Shown: positions 31,741 through 41,391 of the stretch, piece by piece | Layout of the letters: each line of letters starts with the position of its first letter | Numbering within the stretch: position 1 is the first letter of the stretch | Assembly (NCBI GenBank): GCA_964468435.1 | Contig: CAYXVE010000043.1 | Coordinates: 1-46,647 of the forward strand | Source of the DNA: JBCCTX01 sp964468435 | GTDB taxonomy: Bacteria > Bacteroidota > Bacteroidia > J057 | DNA: 46,647 nucleotides | Direction of reading: 5' to 3' | Notes under the pieces: model-generated | The model's database searches: none | The model's input: only the letters and a program-made list of their open reading frames with translations | What the model was told of the DNA's origin: nothing | Made by a program: the position numbers and the translations under genes

Positions 31741-33198
31741 ATGGGCATTTCATCATCTTTACGCAGCCTTTATCAGCCAGTTATCGGATTGGAAGTCCAC
31801 ATTCAGTTACTCAACAAAAGCAAAATATTTGCTACAGATGGGTTTTCCTTTGGTGATAAGCCCAATCATCGTCTTTCTACGATTACACTGGCACATCCCG
31901 GTGTTCTTCCTTCTATCAATAGGCTATGTATCGAGCATGCTGTTAAGTTGGGGCTTGCCCTGGACTGTGAAATATCCTCCAGGACTTATTTCGACAGGAA
32001 AAACTATTTTTATCCGGATCTCCCCAAAGGATATCAGATATCTCAGGACGGAAAGCCCATATGTATGGGGGGGCAACTTGATGTCCGTATGAATAATCAA
32101 TATAAAACCATCCGGATTCACCACATTCACCTGGAAGAGGATGCTGGAAAATCATTGCACGACATCTCTGATCAATACACCTATGTTGATCTCAACCGGG
32201 CAGGCGTGGGGCTGGTAGAGCTGGTCACTCAACCTGACCTGAGAAGTTCTCAGGAGGCAATGATCTTCCTGACCGAGATCCGCAAGCTCGTAAGATACCT
32301 GGGGATTAGCGACGGTAATATGGAAAAGGGTAACCTGCGTTGCGATGCCAATGTCTCTGTCATGTTACATGAAGCCAAGGAATACGGAACACGTGTAGAG
32401 ATCAAAAATCTCAATTCGTTTACGTTTCTGGGGAAGGCCATCGAATATGAGATTGACCGGCAGATCCAATTGGTCGAAGATGGTGGAAAAGTAGTGCAGG
32501 AAACAAGGAAATGGGTGGTGGATAAAGGCATTACACTTCCCATGCGGGATAAAGAAACGGCAGACGACTATCGCTATTTTCCCGAACCCGATCTCCTGCC
32601 AGTAGAAGTCTCACCTGGACAACTGGCCAGTATCAAGGCTTCCCTCCCTGCGCTGCCACAACAGTTGCTTCATACCTATATCGATCAACTGGGTATCCCC
32701 GAAAATGAAGCACTTGCCATTACAGAACAGAAAGGACTTGCCAGATACTTTGATGAACTAAGAGCTATGGTGGACCCCAAGGCTGCTGCTAGCTGGCTCT
32801 TGGGACCTGTCAAGATGTACCTCAATGAGCAAAACATCAAGATTCGTGAATTTCCCCTGGAACCCAAACAAATTGCCCGGCTTATACAGGTCATCCACGA
32901 TCGAAAAATAAGCCACGATGCTGCAAAAAATTATGTGTACCCGGAAATGCTCTTGCACCCGGAAGAAGATCCACTTGACATCGCTGCTCGTCTTGATGTC
33001 ATCATGGATTCCGATGGTTCGGAGATAAAGAACTTTGTCAAACAATTGATCCAGCAATTTCCCGAAGAAACACAGCGATATCGCAATGGGAAGAAAGGTT
33101 TGCTGGGATTTTTTGTTGGCCAGGTTATGAAACAATTCAAAGGCAAAGCCAACCCTAAAGAAGTGAATAAAGTAGTAAGGGAAAATCTGGAAAAATGA
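31741..33198 (+). CDS. gatB: Asp-tRNA(Asn)/Glu-tRNA(Gln) amidotransferase subunit B
   Basis: Kinase subunit of GatCAB, which amidates misacylated Glu-tRNA(Gln) or Asp-tRNA(Asn). At 485 residues it is full length: the cradle domain has GLEVHIQL near residue 19, the tight RAGVGLVELVTQPD motif, GNLRCDANVSV, EIKNLNSF and the ADDYRYFPEPDL signature. The C-terminal YqeY-like tail (about 340-485) ends VNKVVRENLEK. Its presence with gatC predicts indirect Gln- or Asn-tRNA synthesis in this organism. gatA is not in the window and gatC is 13 kb away, so the genes are dispersed. Confidence 0.96.
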   Translation: MGISSSLRSLYQPVIGLEVHIQLLNKSKIFATDGFSFGDKPNHRLSTITLAHPGVLPSINRLCIEHAVKLGLALDCEISSRTYFDRKNYFYPDLPKGYQISQDGKPICMGGQLDVRMNNQYKTIRIHHIHLEEDAGKSLHDISDQYTYVDLNRAGVGLVELVTQPDLRSSQEAMIFLTEIRKLVRYLGISDGNMEKGNLRCDANVSVMLHEAKEYGTRVEIKNLNSFTFLGKAIEYEIDRQIQLVEDGGKVVQETRKWVVDKGITLPMRDKETADDYRYFPEPDLLPVEVSPGQLASIKASLPALPQQLLHTYIDQLGIPENEALAITEQKGLARYFDELRAMVDPKAAASWLLGPVKMYLNEQNIKIREFPLEPKQIARLIQVIHDRKISHDAAKNYVYPEMLLHPEEDPLDIAARLDVIMDSDGSEIKNFVKQLIQQFPEETQRYRNGKKGLLGFFVGQVMKQFKGKANPKEVNKVVRENLEK

Positions 33199-33420
33199 AT
33201 GAGGAAAGATCGTAACTTTCCTTAGCCAAATTTTGTTTCTTTAGAAGTAGGAAGATCGAAATCATTCTGTCAGACAAAATTTTTCAATTGATCCGTAGCT
33301 TTCTGAATGTTATCTTAACAAAATGAGATGATGTATGTTTGTTAATCCTGACATAACAGCTTAACCACTAACAAGGTAACCCATAGCAAGAGAAGAGCTA
33401 AAAACTAAGAGCTTACTGGT

Positions 33421-35466
33421 ATGAAAAAAACAATACTACCCCAGCTTTTATTCCTTAATTTATTATGTTTGAATATTGTGCTCTATGCACAACCTACCTT
33501 TGATGATTATGGAAAAATAGATCCTGCTGATTTACTCTTTAGTCAGGAAGAGGAAGATCTGAATGCTGATGCAGTTATCCTGTTTGATCTGGGGAGCGTA
33601 GTAGTTAATCAGGAAGTAAATAGACTTAAGACGACGTACAGGTTTCACCGTCGAGTCAAAATATTAAATGAAGAAGGTCTCGACTGGGCTAAAGTAAATA
33701 TCCCTTTCAATCAGCGGTTTAATGAAAATGTAAAAGTCTTGAGAGGTGTTACTTACAACTTGTTGGAAAATGGAGAGGTGCAAGAAATAAAATTGGATAA
33801 AAGAACGGTTGCCGAAGAAAAACCCAATAGCGAACAAGGTTATGTGAAATTTCCCTTGCCAGGTGCAAGGGTGGGGTCAGTGGTGGAATACGTTTATCAG
33901 GTTACTTCTGACAATATACAATCGATTAAACCCTGGTTTTTTCAGCAATCTATACCTGTGAATTATAGTGAATTTACCACTTATGCTCCACGCAGGGTCA
34001 AGTATGTACCTGTTCTCCGGGGTGATACGCGAAAACTGGTCCGCACAACAGGTGATTATTCAGAACAAGTAACCAGTTCAAATTTTCTCAACAATGCGAG
34101 TGGCTTTGGGAATGGGATCAGTAATGTGATGCTTGATGGCGTAATCTACGGAAATGCAAATTCTTACAGTATGGAGGATATCGCGCCATTAGAACTGGAA
34201 CCTTACACGACTATTCTGGAAGACAACATGGCACAGGTGAGTTTTCAACTCGCCAGCCTTCGCATATCTAGTAGCAACCGGATCTATACCTGGAAAATGC
34301 TCAGCAGAGAATTGGTTCGTGACAAGAAATTTGGGAGATACATGGATGATGAGAAGATACAGGCTATCGCTCAGCGCATGACCAGCAATGACCGTAGAAA
34401 TAGAGATAAAATCAAAACCTTATTTGAGTTTGTCCAGGAACGCATCGAATGGAACGGAGTGTATGATCCTTATGGTTCCACAGACCTGCCCGATTTACTT
34501 AATCAAAAGATAGGTAATAGTGCTGATATCAATCTGATGCTTTGTGCCATGCTTCAGGCTGTTAAGTTCGATGCGTATCCCATATTGATCAGTACGCGTG
34601 ATCATGGGAAAGCACAAATGTATTTCCCTGATATGACACAGTTTAACCACGTCATTGTGGGAGTTAAATACAGAGGGGATATGATTTTTCTGGATGCACT
34701 CAGCATGGGGGTGCCATTTGATATGCTGCCTCGCAGAGATCTGAACGAAAATGGATTCATGGTCGATAAACGCAACTGGGGCTGGATAGATATCATTCCC
34801 AAACATGAAATTATTCGCAATACCTACACGCGTTTTAACCTCGAAGAGGATGGTACCTTGCATGGAGATCTCGAAATGGTTTTCAAAGAGTATAGTGCTG
34901 CAACAGAAAGAGGTAAGCTTCTCAATGTATCTCTCGAAAAGGCTGAATATATACGCCAGGAATTTCTTCAGGGCTTACCTGGCGCTACCTTGCTCAATTT
35001 TAATATCAAAAACCCCCCTAACATCGACAGTCCTGTATTGATCGAATGTCAGCTTACAACACCCAATTATGTGCAAATTGTCGATGACATGATGTTTGTG
35101 AGACCGTTGCTTACCAAATCTATCATTGAAAATCCTTTTCAGTCTGAGGAACGAATAGCTCCGATAGATTTGCCCTGTCCGATCAGGGAATATTATCTCC
35201 TGGGATTAGAAATACCACCAGGATATGAACTCGTCCAGACACCTCATCCCATCCGGGTACTCATGCCTAATAAAGCAGGAGAATTTACCTTCAACGTACT
35301 GGTTGATGAGTCTATCATACACGTCTCTAGTACCATCTTTATCGAGAAAACGCATTATCAACCTGATGAATATGAAGAGATCAAAACCTTTTTTGACTAT
35401 ATTATTCGAAAACACGAAGAAGACTTGATACTGAGAAGAATTACCCCACAAAAGGAGGGAAAATAA
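33421..35466 (+). CDS. DUF3857 and transglutaminase-like domain secreted protein
   Basis: A 681-residue exported protein with signal peptide (about 1-23, ending LYAQP). DUF3857 beta domain at about 50-270 (YRFHRRVKILNEEGLDWA ... GSVVEYVYQV), transglutaminase-like domain at about 300-440, then a C-terminal beta domain. In the transglutaminase core the His410 (FNHVIV) and Asp425 (FLDAL) of the triad are present. The nucleophile position in the motif IGNSADINL is Ser367 rather than Cys, so cross-linking or thiol-protease activity is unlikely. Family role is unknown; such proteins are common in Bacteroidota cell envelopes. Single gene, 222 bases after gatB. Confidence 0.87.
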   Translation: MKKTILPQLLFLNLLCLNIVLYAQPTFDDYGKIDPADLLFSQEEEDLNADAVILFDLGSVVVNQEVNRLKTTYRFHRRVKILNEEGLDWAKVNIPFNQRFNENVKVLRGVTYNLLENGEVQEIKLDKRTVAEEKPNSEQGYVKFPLPGARVGSVVEYVYQVTSDNIQSIKPWFFQQSIPVNYSEFTTYAPRRVKYVPVLRGDTRKLVRTTGDYSEQVTSSNFLNNASGFGNGISNVMLDGVIYGNANSYSMEDIAPLELEPYTTILEDNMAQVSFQLASLRISSSNRIYTWKMLSRELVRDKKFGRYMDDEKIQAIAQRMTSNDRRNRDKIKTLFEFVQERIEWNGVYDPYGSTDLPDLLNQKIGNSADINLMLCAMLQAVKFDAYPILISTRDHGKAQMYFPDMTQFNHVIVGVKYRGDMIFLDALSMGVPFDMLPRRDLNENGFMVDKRNWGWIDIIPKHEIIRNTYTRFNLEEDGTLHGDLEMVFKEYSAATERGKLLNVSLEKAEYIRQEFLQGLPGATLLNFNIKNPPNIDSPVLIECQLTTPNYVQIVDDMMFVRPLLTKSIIENPFQSEERIAPIDLPCPIREYYLLGLEIPPGYELVQTPHPIRVLMPNKAGEFTFNVLVDESIIHVSSTIFIEKTHYQPDEYEEIKTFFDYIIRKHEEDLILRRITPQKEGK

Positions 35467-35560
35467 GCAATGGGTGGATATATGATAAATGGAGGACAAT
35501 GGAAGGCCCTATGTAGAAAAGTAAATACTGAGATACATATTTTCCATATTACCTGATGCT

Positions 35561-36307
35561 CTATTCCCACCTGGTACGGGAGTGAGCAAGTAATTTATGA
35601 TCGGTTTTTCGGACCAGTTGATGCAGAAAGGTATCGGATTCAAGTTTCTGAGTCTGTGAGACGAGGATATCTTTCCATTGGGACTCAGCTTTGTATACGA
35701 TATCCAGTTCCCGAAGTACATGAGATTGTAGAATGCTGTCTCCTACTGTTTCAATCATCCATTGTAAATAATACACATTGTTGAGATGTTGATTAAAATC
35801 TAAGTCAAACCAACCTGCATGGTAGGTCTGAGACCAGTCAGGATCTGTAAGTTTCGGGATATTTCCTGAAGGCCTTGGGAGACACCTGGAAGGGTCAGGC
35901 ATTTGGTAAGCGAGAATATCCTCTGGTATTTGCGTAAGCCTCCGCGTATGGGTATCCATCAACAGCCAGACAGAGCTGGCTTTTGCCAGCATCTTGCCAG
36001 ATTCATTGTATACCTTGTAGTCCCTGTAAGTAAAATATTTTTCAAAACCAGCTGGGTATGTTTCAATACTGATTTTTTCCCCCATGAGCGGCATTTGGAA
36101 GAATTGAAGACATTTTCGCATCAGTACCCAAGAAATATGGCGCTGTTCCAAATCCCATACTGAAACCTTCAGATTGATCACATTTTCCATAGCAGCTTCG
36201 TGCATCAGTTTGATCAAAGAAGGTACCGTGATCACTTTCTGGTGATCTACGTCGTAGGTCCTAATCTTGAAAACGGAGGTATGAATTAAATCCGGATGCA
36301 GTGCCAT
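35561..36307 (-). CDS. Acyl-ACP thioesterase (double hotdog)
   Basis: A 248-residue cytoplasmic enzyme that releases fatty acid from acyl-ACP. Two hotdog halves are visible: helix LIKLMHEAAMENV in the first, and in the second the catalytic segment DLDFNQHLNNVYYLQW with Asn172 and His174, the FatA/FatB signature (Asn-X-His). The usual third residue would lie further on. Length is close to plant and bacterial relatives. It is 18 bases downstream of a DUF4920 gene on the same strand, so the two share a transcript. Confidence 0.9.
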   Translation of the reverse strand: MALHPDLIHTSVFKIRTYDVDHQKVITVPSLIKLMHEAAMENVINLKVSVWDLEQRHISWVLMRKCLQFFQMPLMGEKISIETYPAGFEKYFTYRDYKVYNESGKMLAKASSVWLLMDTHTRRLTQIPEDILAYQMPDPSRCLPRPSGNIPKLTDPDWSQTYHAGWFDLDFNQHLNNVYYLQWMIETVGDSILQSHVLRELDIVYKAESQWKDILVSQTQKLESDTFLHQLVRKTDHKLLAHSRTRWE

Positions 36308-36325
36308 GCAAAGAACTTATAGGGA

Positions 36326-36832
36326 TTATTCTTCTTCTTTGATAATCACACCATTAGCGAGAAAAGAATATCCGATTTTAGGTTCAGTGATTTTTTTCTT
36401 TGCCTCCTCTTCAGACATCCCTCCATCTATGGCATAATGTCTGAGGTCTTCTACAGATGTCGTATCAACCTTAAGTTCCCCCTGTATGATGGCAGTCTTA
36501 CCAGAAGAATGTTTGGGAACGAAAAAGCCATAATCCTTGAAGGTAACCCGCATCTCCTGATTATTCGGTAACTTCATGGTCATCCAGCATCCTTTGGCCT
36601 GACATACCGCATCTACTGCTCCACTTAATTTCAGATCTGACATATCCCATATATCCCATTGATCAGTCAATGTGTCAAAATCCTCAGAAGATATGGCACT
36701 TTCTTCGGTGATCCGCATGCCATGATAACTCATTTTTCCATTAGCAGAAACGCTGTCAGCCGGAAATGTTCCTTGTGCCCATACTGAAAGAGCCATTCCC
36801 ATGGTCAGCATACATAGTGTGATTTTTCTCAT
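36326..36832 (-). CDS. DUF4920 domain secreted protein
   Basis: About 168 residues from the ATG at 36832 (MRKITLCMLTMGMALSVWAQ), which gives a standard signal peptide; an ATG 27 bases upstream would put extra residues before it. The DUF4920 core shows VCQAKGCWMTMKL with two Cys, then VTFKDYGFFVPKHSSGKTA, the family's best conserved stretch. A C-terminal acidic/Lys helix and SFLANGVII follow. The protein is probably periplasmic. The conserved Cys pair suggests metal or redox binding, but function is not established. It is the first gene of a two-gene unit with the thioesterase. Confidence 0.83.
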   Translation of the reverse strand: MRKITLCMLTMGMALSVWAQGTFPADSVSANGKMSYHGMRITEESAISSEDFDTLTDQWDIWDMSDLKLSGAVDAVCQAKGCWMTMKLPNNQEMRVTFKDYGFFVPKHSSGKTAIIQGELKVDTTSVEDLRHYAIDGGMSEEEAKKKITEPKIGYSFLANGVIIKEEE

Positions 36833-36909
36833 GGTATTTATATATGATTTATAAGGCAATATTTAAAAGATTATTCATAAAAGCCAATCATTTTTTCCAA
36901 GGGCTTTGT

Positions 36910-36940
36910 TTTGAGGGATACGCATTAAGCATTTACTTTG
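36910..36940 (+). promoter_or_regulatory. Candidate Bacteroidota promoter for the MBL gene
   Basis: TTTG at 36910-36913, 20-base spacer, TACTTTG at 36934-36940, one base short of TAnnTTTG. The ATG is 30 bases downstream of the second element. Confidence 0.45.
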
Positions 36941-36970
36941 TTTGTGTATTAATATAGCAAAGTATACAGC

Positions 36971-37630
36971 ATGCTTCAGGTACAATCTTTCACATTCAAT
37001 CCCTTTCAGGAGAATACCTATTTGATATACGATGAGACGGGTGAGGCCGTCATCATAGATCCCGGATGCCATACACATAGTGAGCAAGCTCATCTTCGCG
37101 ATGAGGTGGAAGCTCTGCAACTGAAAGTGGTCAAGCTTTTGAATACACATGGCCATATAGACCATATGCTGGGTAATGATTTTGTGGTCATGACCTGGAA
37201 AGTGCCATTTGCTACACATGAACTTGTAAAACAGGAACTTCAGGAAGCCCTCAGTTGGAGTAGTTTTACAGGCATATATCCCCGACCTTCTCCCGATCCC
37301 AATGAGTTACTCCTGGAAGGAAATTTGGTTAATTTTGGAACAACCTCACTCGAAGTACTCTTCACGCCTGGACATTCAGCAGGACATATTAGTTTTTTTT
37401 CCAGAGAAGACCAGATGCTTTTTTCAGGCGACGTGTTGTTCCAAAGAGGCATAGGAAGATACGATCTTCCCGGAGGAAACTACCAGATACTCATGCAGAC
37501 AATTATTGAAAAGATCTTACCATTGGGTGATGAAGTAATTGTCTATCCCGGTCACGGATCTATTACGGTCATCGGTGATGAAAAGCAGCAAAATCCATTT
37601 ATTGAAGAATATTTGTCAGGAATAGCATAA
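36971..37630 (+). CDS. MBL-fold hydrolase, glyoxalase II-like
   Basis: A 219-residue metallo-beta-lactamase-fold protein. The binuclear metal site is intact: THGHIDHMLG with His60, His62, Asp64 and His65, then His135 (TPGHSAGH), Asp154 (FSGDVLF) and His195 (YPGHGS). The short, single-domain form resembles hydroxyacylglutathione-hydrolase-like (YcbL-type) enzymes that hydrolyse thioesters such as S-lactoylglutathione. Lack of the C-terminal glutathione-binding domain of true GloB makes another thioester substrate possible. Monocistronic, divergent from the DUF4920 gene. Confidence 0.93.
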   Translation: MLQVQSFTFNPFQENTYLIYDETGEAVIIDPGCHTHSEQAHLRDEVEALQLKVVKLLNTHGHIDHMLGNDFVVMTWKVPFATHELVKQELQEALSWSSFTGIYPRPSPDPNELLLEGNLVNFGTTSLEVLFTPGHSAGHISFFSREDQMLFSGDVLFQRGIGRYDLPGGNYQILMQTIIEKILPLGDEVIVYPGHGSITVIGDEKQQNPFIEEYLSGIA

Positions 37631-37717
37631 GAGCTTGTTGAGCAAACCCTAGTACTGTGCAGTCTTGTTCCTATACCAACATGCCATCAGCCAGAACGGA
37701 ACCTCTACGGTTGCCTG

Positions 37718-38365
37718 TTACACACTCACTACTCTGGCAGGATTACCAAATACTGTTGTACCTTCTTCCACATCACGCATCACCACCGCACCTGTGCCTA
37801 CGGTAGCACCTTTGCCCAGCTCTACATCCGCATAGATGATCGCTCCCAGACCTATTTTGACGTGATCATGTATTTGTACCCGCCTGCCTATTCGTACACC
37901 GCTCTGTATCGTACAGTAATCTCCTATGGCTGCATCCGGTTCTATGGATACGTGATTCTCTATCACATTGAAGCTACCCATCATCACATTGGCATTGATC
38001 ATCGTTCCAGCATTCACTAGATTTCCCCTTCCCATTTTTACATAATGACTGATCGAGTGATGTGGATGGATCAAATTAATCAGTTCCGGAGAAAATTTCT
38101 CCATGTATTCCACATATTCTTTTCTTAGGCCACTGTCGTACTCTGCAATGACAACCTTTACATGCTCATCACTAAGCAAGGTATTGCTATCCTTGGTACT
38201 GAGTTTGGAAATCACCAATACATTATTGAGTTCCTTATTTACCTCCTCTTCATCATCCGTGAGAAACCCATATACCAACACATCCAGACTATTGGCTATA
38301 TCCAGAGCTACCCTGCCTAGGGTACCTGCGCCGATAATTATAATAGGTACTTTGTGATTATCCAT
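37718..38365 (-). CDS. NeuD/PglD-like hexapeptide-repeat acyltransferase
   Basis: A 215-residue enzyme of the sialic acid O-acyltransferase NeuD/PglD family. The N-terminal Rossmann-like domain begins PIIIIGAGTLGRVALDIA (UDP-sugar binding). From about 115 it is a left-handed beta helix of hexapeptide repeats (VKIGLGAIIYADVELGKGAT) with His118 and neighbours of HPHHSIS preceding it. It ends in the classic GNPARVV. It would acetylate an amino sugar or similar with acetyl-CoA. No polysaccharide genes are adjacent, so it is an orphan. It converges on the MBL gene and diverges from the MFS gene. Confidence 0.87.
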   Translation of the reverse strand: MDNHKVPIIIIGAGTLGRVALDIANSLDVLVYGFLTDDEEEVNKELNNVLVISKLSTKDSNTLLSDEHVKVVIAEYDSGLRKEYVEYMEKFSPELINLIHPHHSISHYVKMGRGNLVNAGTMINANVMMGSFNVIENHVSIEPDAAIGDYCTIQSGVRIGRRVQIHDHVKIGLGAIIYADVELGKGATVGTGAVVMRDVEEGTTVFGNPARVVSV

Positions 38366-38464
38366 ATAGGCAAAAGTAGTAAAGTTTCACGTAAGAATGA
38401 ATTAGAAATCCTTACACTTAGATGATAATAAGTTTATTTAAAATGTGTTTATTCGTAACTGATA

Positions 38465-38479
38465 TTACCAATATGGTAA
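38465..38479. promoter_or_regulatory. Dyad upstream of the MFS gene
   Basis: TTACC-AATAT-GGTAA has perfect 5-base arms with a symmetrical AT-rich centre, ending 20 bases before the ATG at 38500. Its position between promoter and start suits repressor binding. No regulator is encoded nearby. Confidence 0.4.
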
Positions 38480-38499
38480 AAAATATAATAAGATATTGA

Positions 38500-39738
38500 A
38501 TGAATTACATTCGTTTGCTGAGCAAGTATCCCAACTACATAGGATACGGCGCGTTGCATTATTTTTATTCTAGTTTGGGACAATCTTTCTTGATCAGCTT
38601 ATTTGTTTTACACTTTACCGAAGCACTACAGATCAGTAATGTTGCATTTGGCTGGTTTTACTCCGGAGCAACGCTTGTAAGTGCTTTAATACTCCCAGTA
38701 TTGGGAGTTTATCTAGATAAAGTTAAGCTCAGGTACATCAGTGTTGCCATAGGGATAGGGTTAAGCTTTTTTTGTATACTCGCCTCTCAGGTATATCATC
38801 CTGTAATGCTTTTTATAGCCTTGGTAGGGCTGAGGTTTTTTGGACAAGGTATGATGCCCCTGACAGCTTCTACCTCAGTGGCGAGGTACTTTGACTTTAA
38901 TCGTGGAAAAGCCCTTTCGATCGCAGGATTTGGATTACCTATTGGTGAGTTTATATTGCCGCTGTTGATCACAACGCTGATCTTATCATTTGGTTGGAGA
39001 ATGACATGGTTAATTCTGGCAGCATCCGTAGTTTTGTTCTTCATTCCCGCTAGTTTGAAGATTGTTTCTGCTAATAACCCATTTCAGGTTAACCAAGAAG
39101 TAAAGAAACGTGATAAGTCTGCGCCTAAGACACATTTTATTCGTAAAGTGGTACTAAGAGATCCACGTTTTTACCTGTTGTCCCTGGTCCTCATGTTTGT
39201 CCCGTTTTTCATGACCGGGCTACTCATTCATCAAAATATGATTGCCGATATCAAAGGTTGGTCTCAGACACTAATGGCCAGCGCCATCATGGCGTTTGGG
39301 ATTACAAGGTTGGCCACAAACCTGATAGCAGGTCCAGCCATCGACCGCTTTTCTGCATTACAAGTATATCCTTTTGTCCTGGTCCCCTTGATTCTGGGCA
39401 GCCTTGCCGCTGTTTTGACTAATCATCCTTTGGCTGCATTCGTCTTGTTTATGCTGAGCGGCGCTACTAATAGCATATTATCATTGACTGCTACAGCGAT
39501 GTGGGCAGAAATATATGGTACTGCCAATCTTGGTGCGATACGTAGCATGGTTACTACCTTAGTGGTATTTTCCGCAGCAATTGCACCTGTGATCATGGGC
39601 TGGGGGTTTGAGACACCCGGTAGATTTTACAGTAGCCTGTGGATTTATATCGGCTTGATGATCCTCGCCAGCCTTACAGCAATTTGGGGAATACGGTTGA
39701 AGGCTCCTGAAAAAGAACTTCAGGAAGACCATGTGTAA
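38500..39738 (+). CDS. Major facilitator superfamily transporter
   Basis: A 412-residue inner-membrane protein with 12 predicted membrane segments in two six-helix halves joined by a basic loop near 190-210 (QVNQEVKKRDKSAPK). The loop after helix 2 carries LGVYLDKVKLRYI, the MFS motif A position (G-X-X-X-D-K-X-X-R-R), here partly degenerate. The second half repeats it in GPAIDRFSAL. Resembles monocarboxylate/oxalate-formate antiporter-like carriers, but substrate cannot be assigned. A possible operator lies just upstream. It converges on the sodium/solute symporter gene. Confidence 0.9.
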   Translation: MNYIRLLSKYPNYIGYGALHYFYSSLGQSFLISLFVLHFTEALQISNVAFGWFYSGATLVSALILPVLGVYLDKVKLRYISVAIGIGLSFFCILASQVYHPVMLFIALVGLRFFGQGMMPLTASTSVARYFDFNRGKALSIAGFGLPIGEFILPLLITTLILSFGWRMTWLILAASVVLFFIPASLKIVSANNPFQVNQEVKKRDKSAPKTHFIRKVVLRDPRFYLLSLVLMFVPFFMTGLLIHQNMIADIKGWSQTLMASAIMAFGITRLATNLIAGPAIDRFSALQVYPFVLVPLILGSLAAVLTNHPLAAFVLFMLSGATNSILSLTATAMWAEIYGTANLGAIRSMVTTLVVFSAAIAPVIMGWGFETPGRFYSSLWIYIGLMILASLTAIWGIRLKAPEKELQEDHV

Positions 39739-39765
39739 CATGATATATTGAAAGAGACCATGGTT

Positions 39766-41280
39766 TCAAAATTTTTCTGTAATACGGCCTTTACTCACCA
39801 GCCATAAGCCTCCAAAAGTGAGTATGCCATTGACGGGAAGTATCATGAAACCCATTTCAACCCCCAGTAATACTAGACTGTACTGCTGCAGGAGGTATGT
39901 AATCAGGGGGCAAATGATAGCTACCCAGGGAATCCATTTATCCAAAGCCTTCAAATCTGTAAACATTCCAAAAGCAAAAAGCCCTAATAAAGGACCATAG
40001 GTATAGCCTGCCGCACGGAATATTTCCCAAATTACTGCATCGTTATTCATCGAATTAAACACCACAATGACCAAAAAGAGGATTGCAGCAAAGCCAATAT
40101 GTACCAGATACCTGATCTGTATGCGCCTTTTGGGATTGCTAAACTTCTGAATACCCAGGATATCTACACAGAATGACGTAGTAAGAGCTGTCAGGGCTGA
40201 GTCAGCCGAAGAGTAAGCGGCTGCAATTACCCCCAATACAAAAAATGTTCCTGCTACCGGCCCCAGATAGTTGAGGGAAATTAAAGGAAAAAGTTGATCT
40301 GTCTTGCGGCAGATCATTTCACCCGTATCGGGATCTTTAACCTGTAATGCACAATCGGCCGCGAAAATCGGATCAACTATTCCCATGCGATCACCATAGA
40401 TGTAGATGAGTGCTCCCAGGCTGAGAAACAATAATTTGGCTATCACTAGTGTAATTGAAAACCAAAATATATTTTTCTGGGCATCTTCCAGCGTACGGCA
40501 TGTAAGGTTCTTCTGCATCATATCCTGATCCAGCCCCGTCATAGCTAGGGCAATAAAAGCCCCACTGATAAATTGCTTAAAAAAATTGTTGCCGGGTGCC
40601 CATTCCCACACAAAGATCTTTGCATAGTCACTCTGGAGAATCTGCTGAGTCGTATCGTCGATGGACCAACCCAATTGATTCCCTATCATATAAACAGCCA
40701 GTCCTGCTCCCAAAAGCATGAAAAATGTTTGCAGGGTATCTGTCCATACTACGGTCTTAATCCCACCGCGGAAAGTATAAATATAAATAAGACTTATCGA
40801 TATAAGTACGGTATACTCAAAGGATATTCCCAGATAGTTGAATATAGCCAGCTGCAAGACCAGTACTACGAGATACAGCCTGAGACTGGCTCCTACAATT
40901 CTGGATAGTAAAAAGAACACGGCTCCTGTTTTATAAGCATTCATCCCAAAACGCTTTTCTAGATAACCGTAAATAGAAACCAATTGCAACCGGTAATATA
41001 AGGGCATGAGAATAAGTGCTATCGCAGCATATCCTACCATATATCCCATGACAATCTGCATGTAAGCCCATGCATCATTTCCTACCGCTCCGGGAATGGA
41101 TATAAATGTTACCCCTGAAAGGGTGGCTCCGATCATACCAAATGCTACCAGGTACCAGGGAGAATTCCGGTTGGCTGTGTAAAATGTCTGTTCATTAGCG
41201 TTCCTTCCCGTAAGGATAGAAATGATAAACAGTAGTACAAAATAGCCGATGATGACGGTGAGCGTGATATTGGGATCCAT
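39766..41280 (-). CDS. Sodium:solute symporter (SSS family)
   Basis: A 504-residue inner-membrane Na+-coupled uptake protein with about 13 segments. Family marks include IGATLSGVTFISIPGAVG in the first helices, FRGGIKTVVWTDTLQ in helix 5-6, MTGLDQDMMQKNLTC, and AAAYSSADSALTALTTSF with the Ser/Thr of the Na2 site. The loop near 310-330 (CALQVKDPDTGEMICRKTD) is longer than in PutP. Relatives carry sugars, sialic acid or small acids; specificity is open. Divergent from the methyltransferase gene. Confidence 0.93.
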   Translation of the reverse strand: MDPNITLTVIIGYFVLLFIISILTGRNANEQTFYTANRNSPWYLVAFGMIGATLSGVTFISIPGAVGNDAWAYMQIVMGYMVGYAAIALILMPLYYRLQLVSIYGYLEKRFGMNAYKTGAVFFLLSRIVGASLRLYLVVLVLQLAIFNYLGISFEYTVLISISLIYIYTFRGGIKTVVWTDTLQTFFMLLGAGLAVYMIGNQLGWSIDDTTQQILQSDYAKIFVWEWAPGNNFFKQFISGAFIALAMTGLDQDMMQKNLTCRTLEDAQKNIFWFSITLVIAKLLFLSLGALIYIYGDRMGIVDPIFAADCALQVKDPDTGEMICRKTDQLFPLISLNYLGPVAGTFFVLGVIAAAYSSADSALTALTTSFCVDILGIQKFSNPKRRIQIRYLVHIGFAAILFLVIVVFNSMNNDAVIWEIFRAAGYTYGPLLGLFAFGMFTDLKALDKWIPWVAIICPLITYLLQQYSLVLLGVEMGFMILPVNGILTFGGLWLVSKGRITEKF

Positions 41281-41391
41281 AAAAATGGTTTGATTAACTA
41301 ACGTACAAGATAATTATTCTATTTTGAGGAAGAAATTAAGGGAAAAACATTGACACTTATTAATTATCATGTGTAATTTTACAAATACTAA

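Noticed and set aside
41350..41381. Promoter-like TTG and TAATTTTA before the methyltransferase.
   Set aside because: The -7 element would end 10 bases before the ATG, leaving almost no leader, and it matches the consensus poorly.
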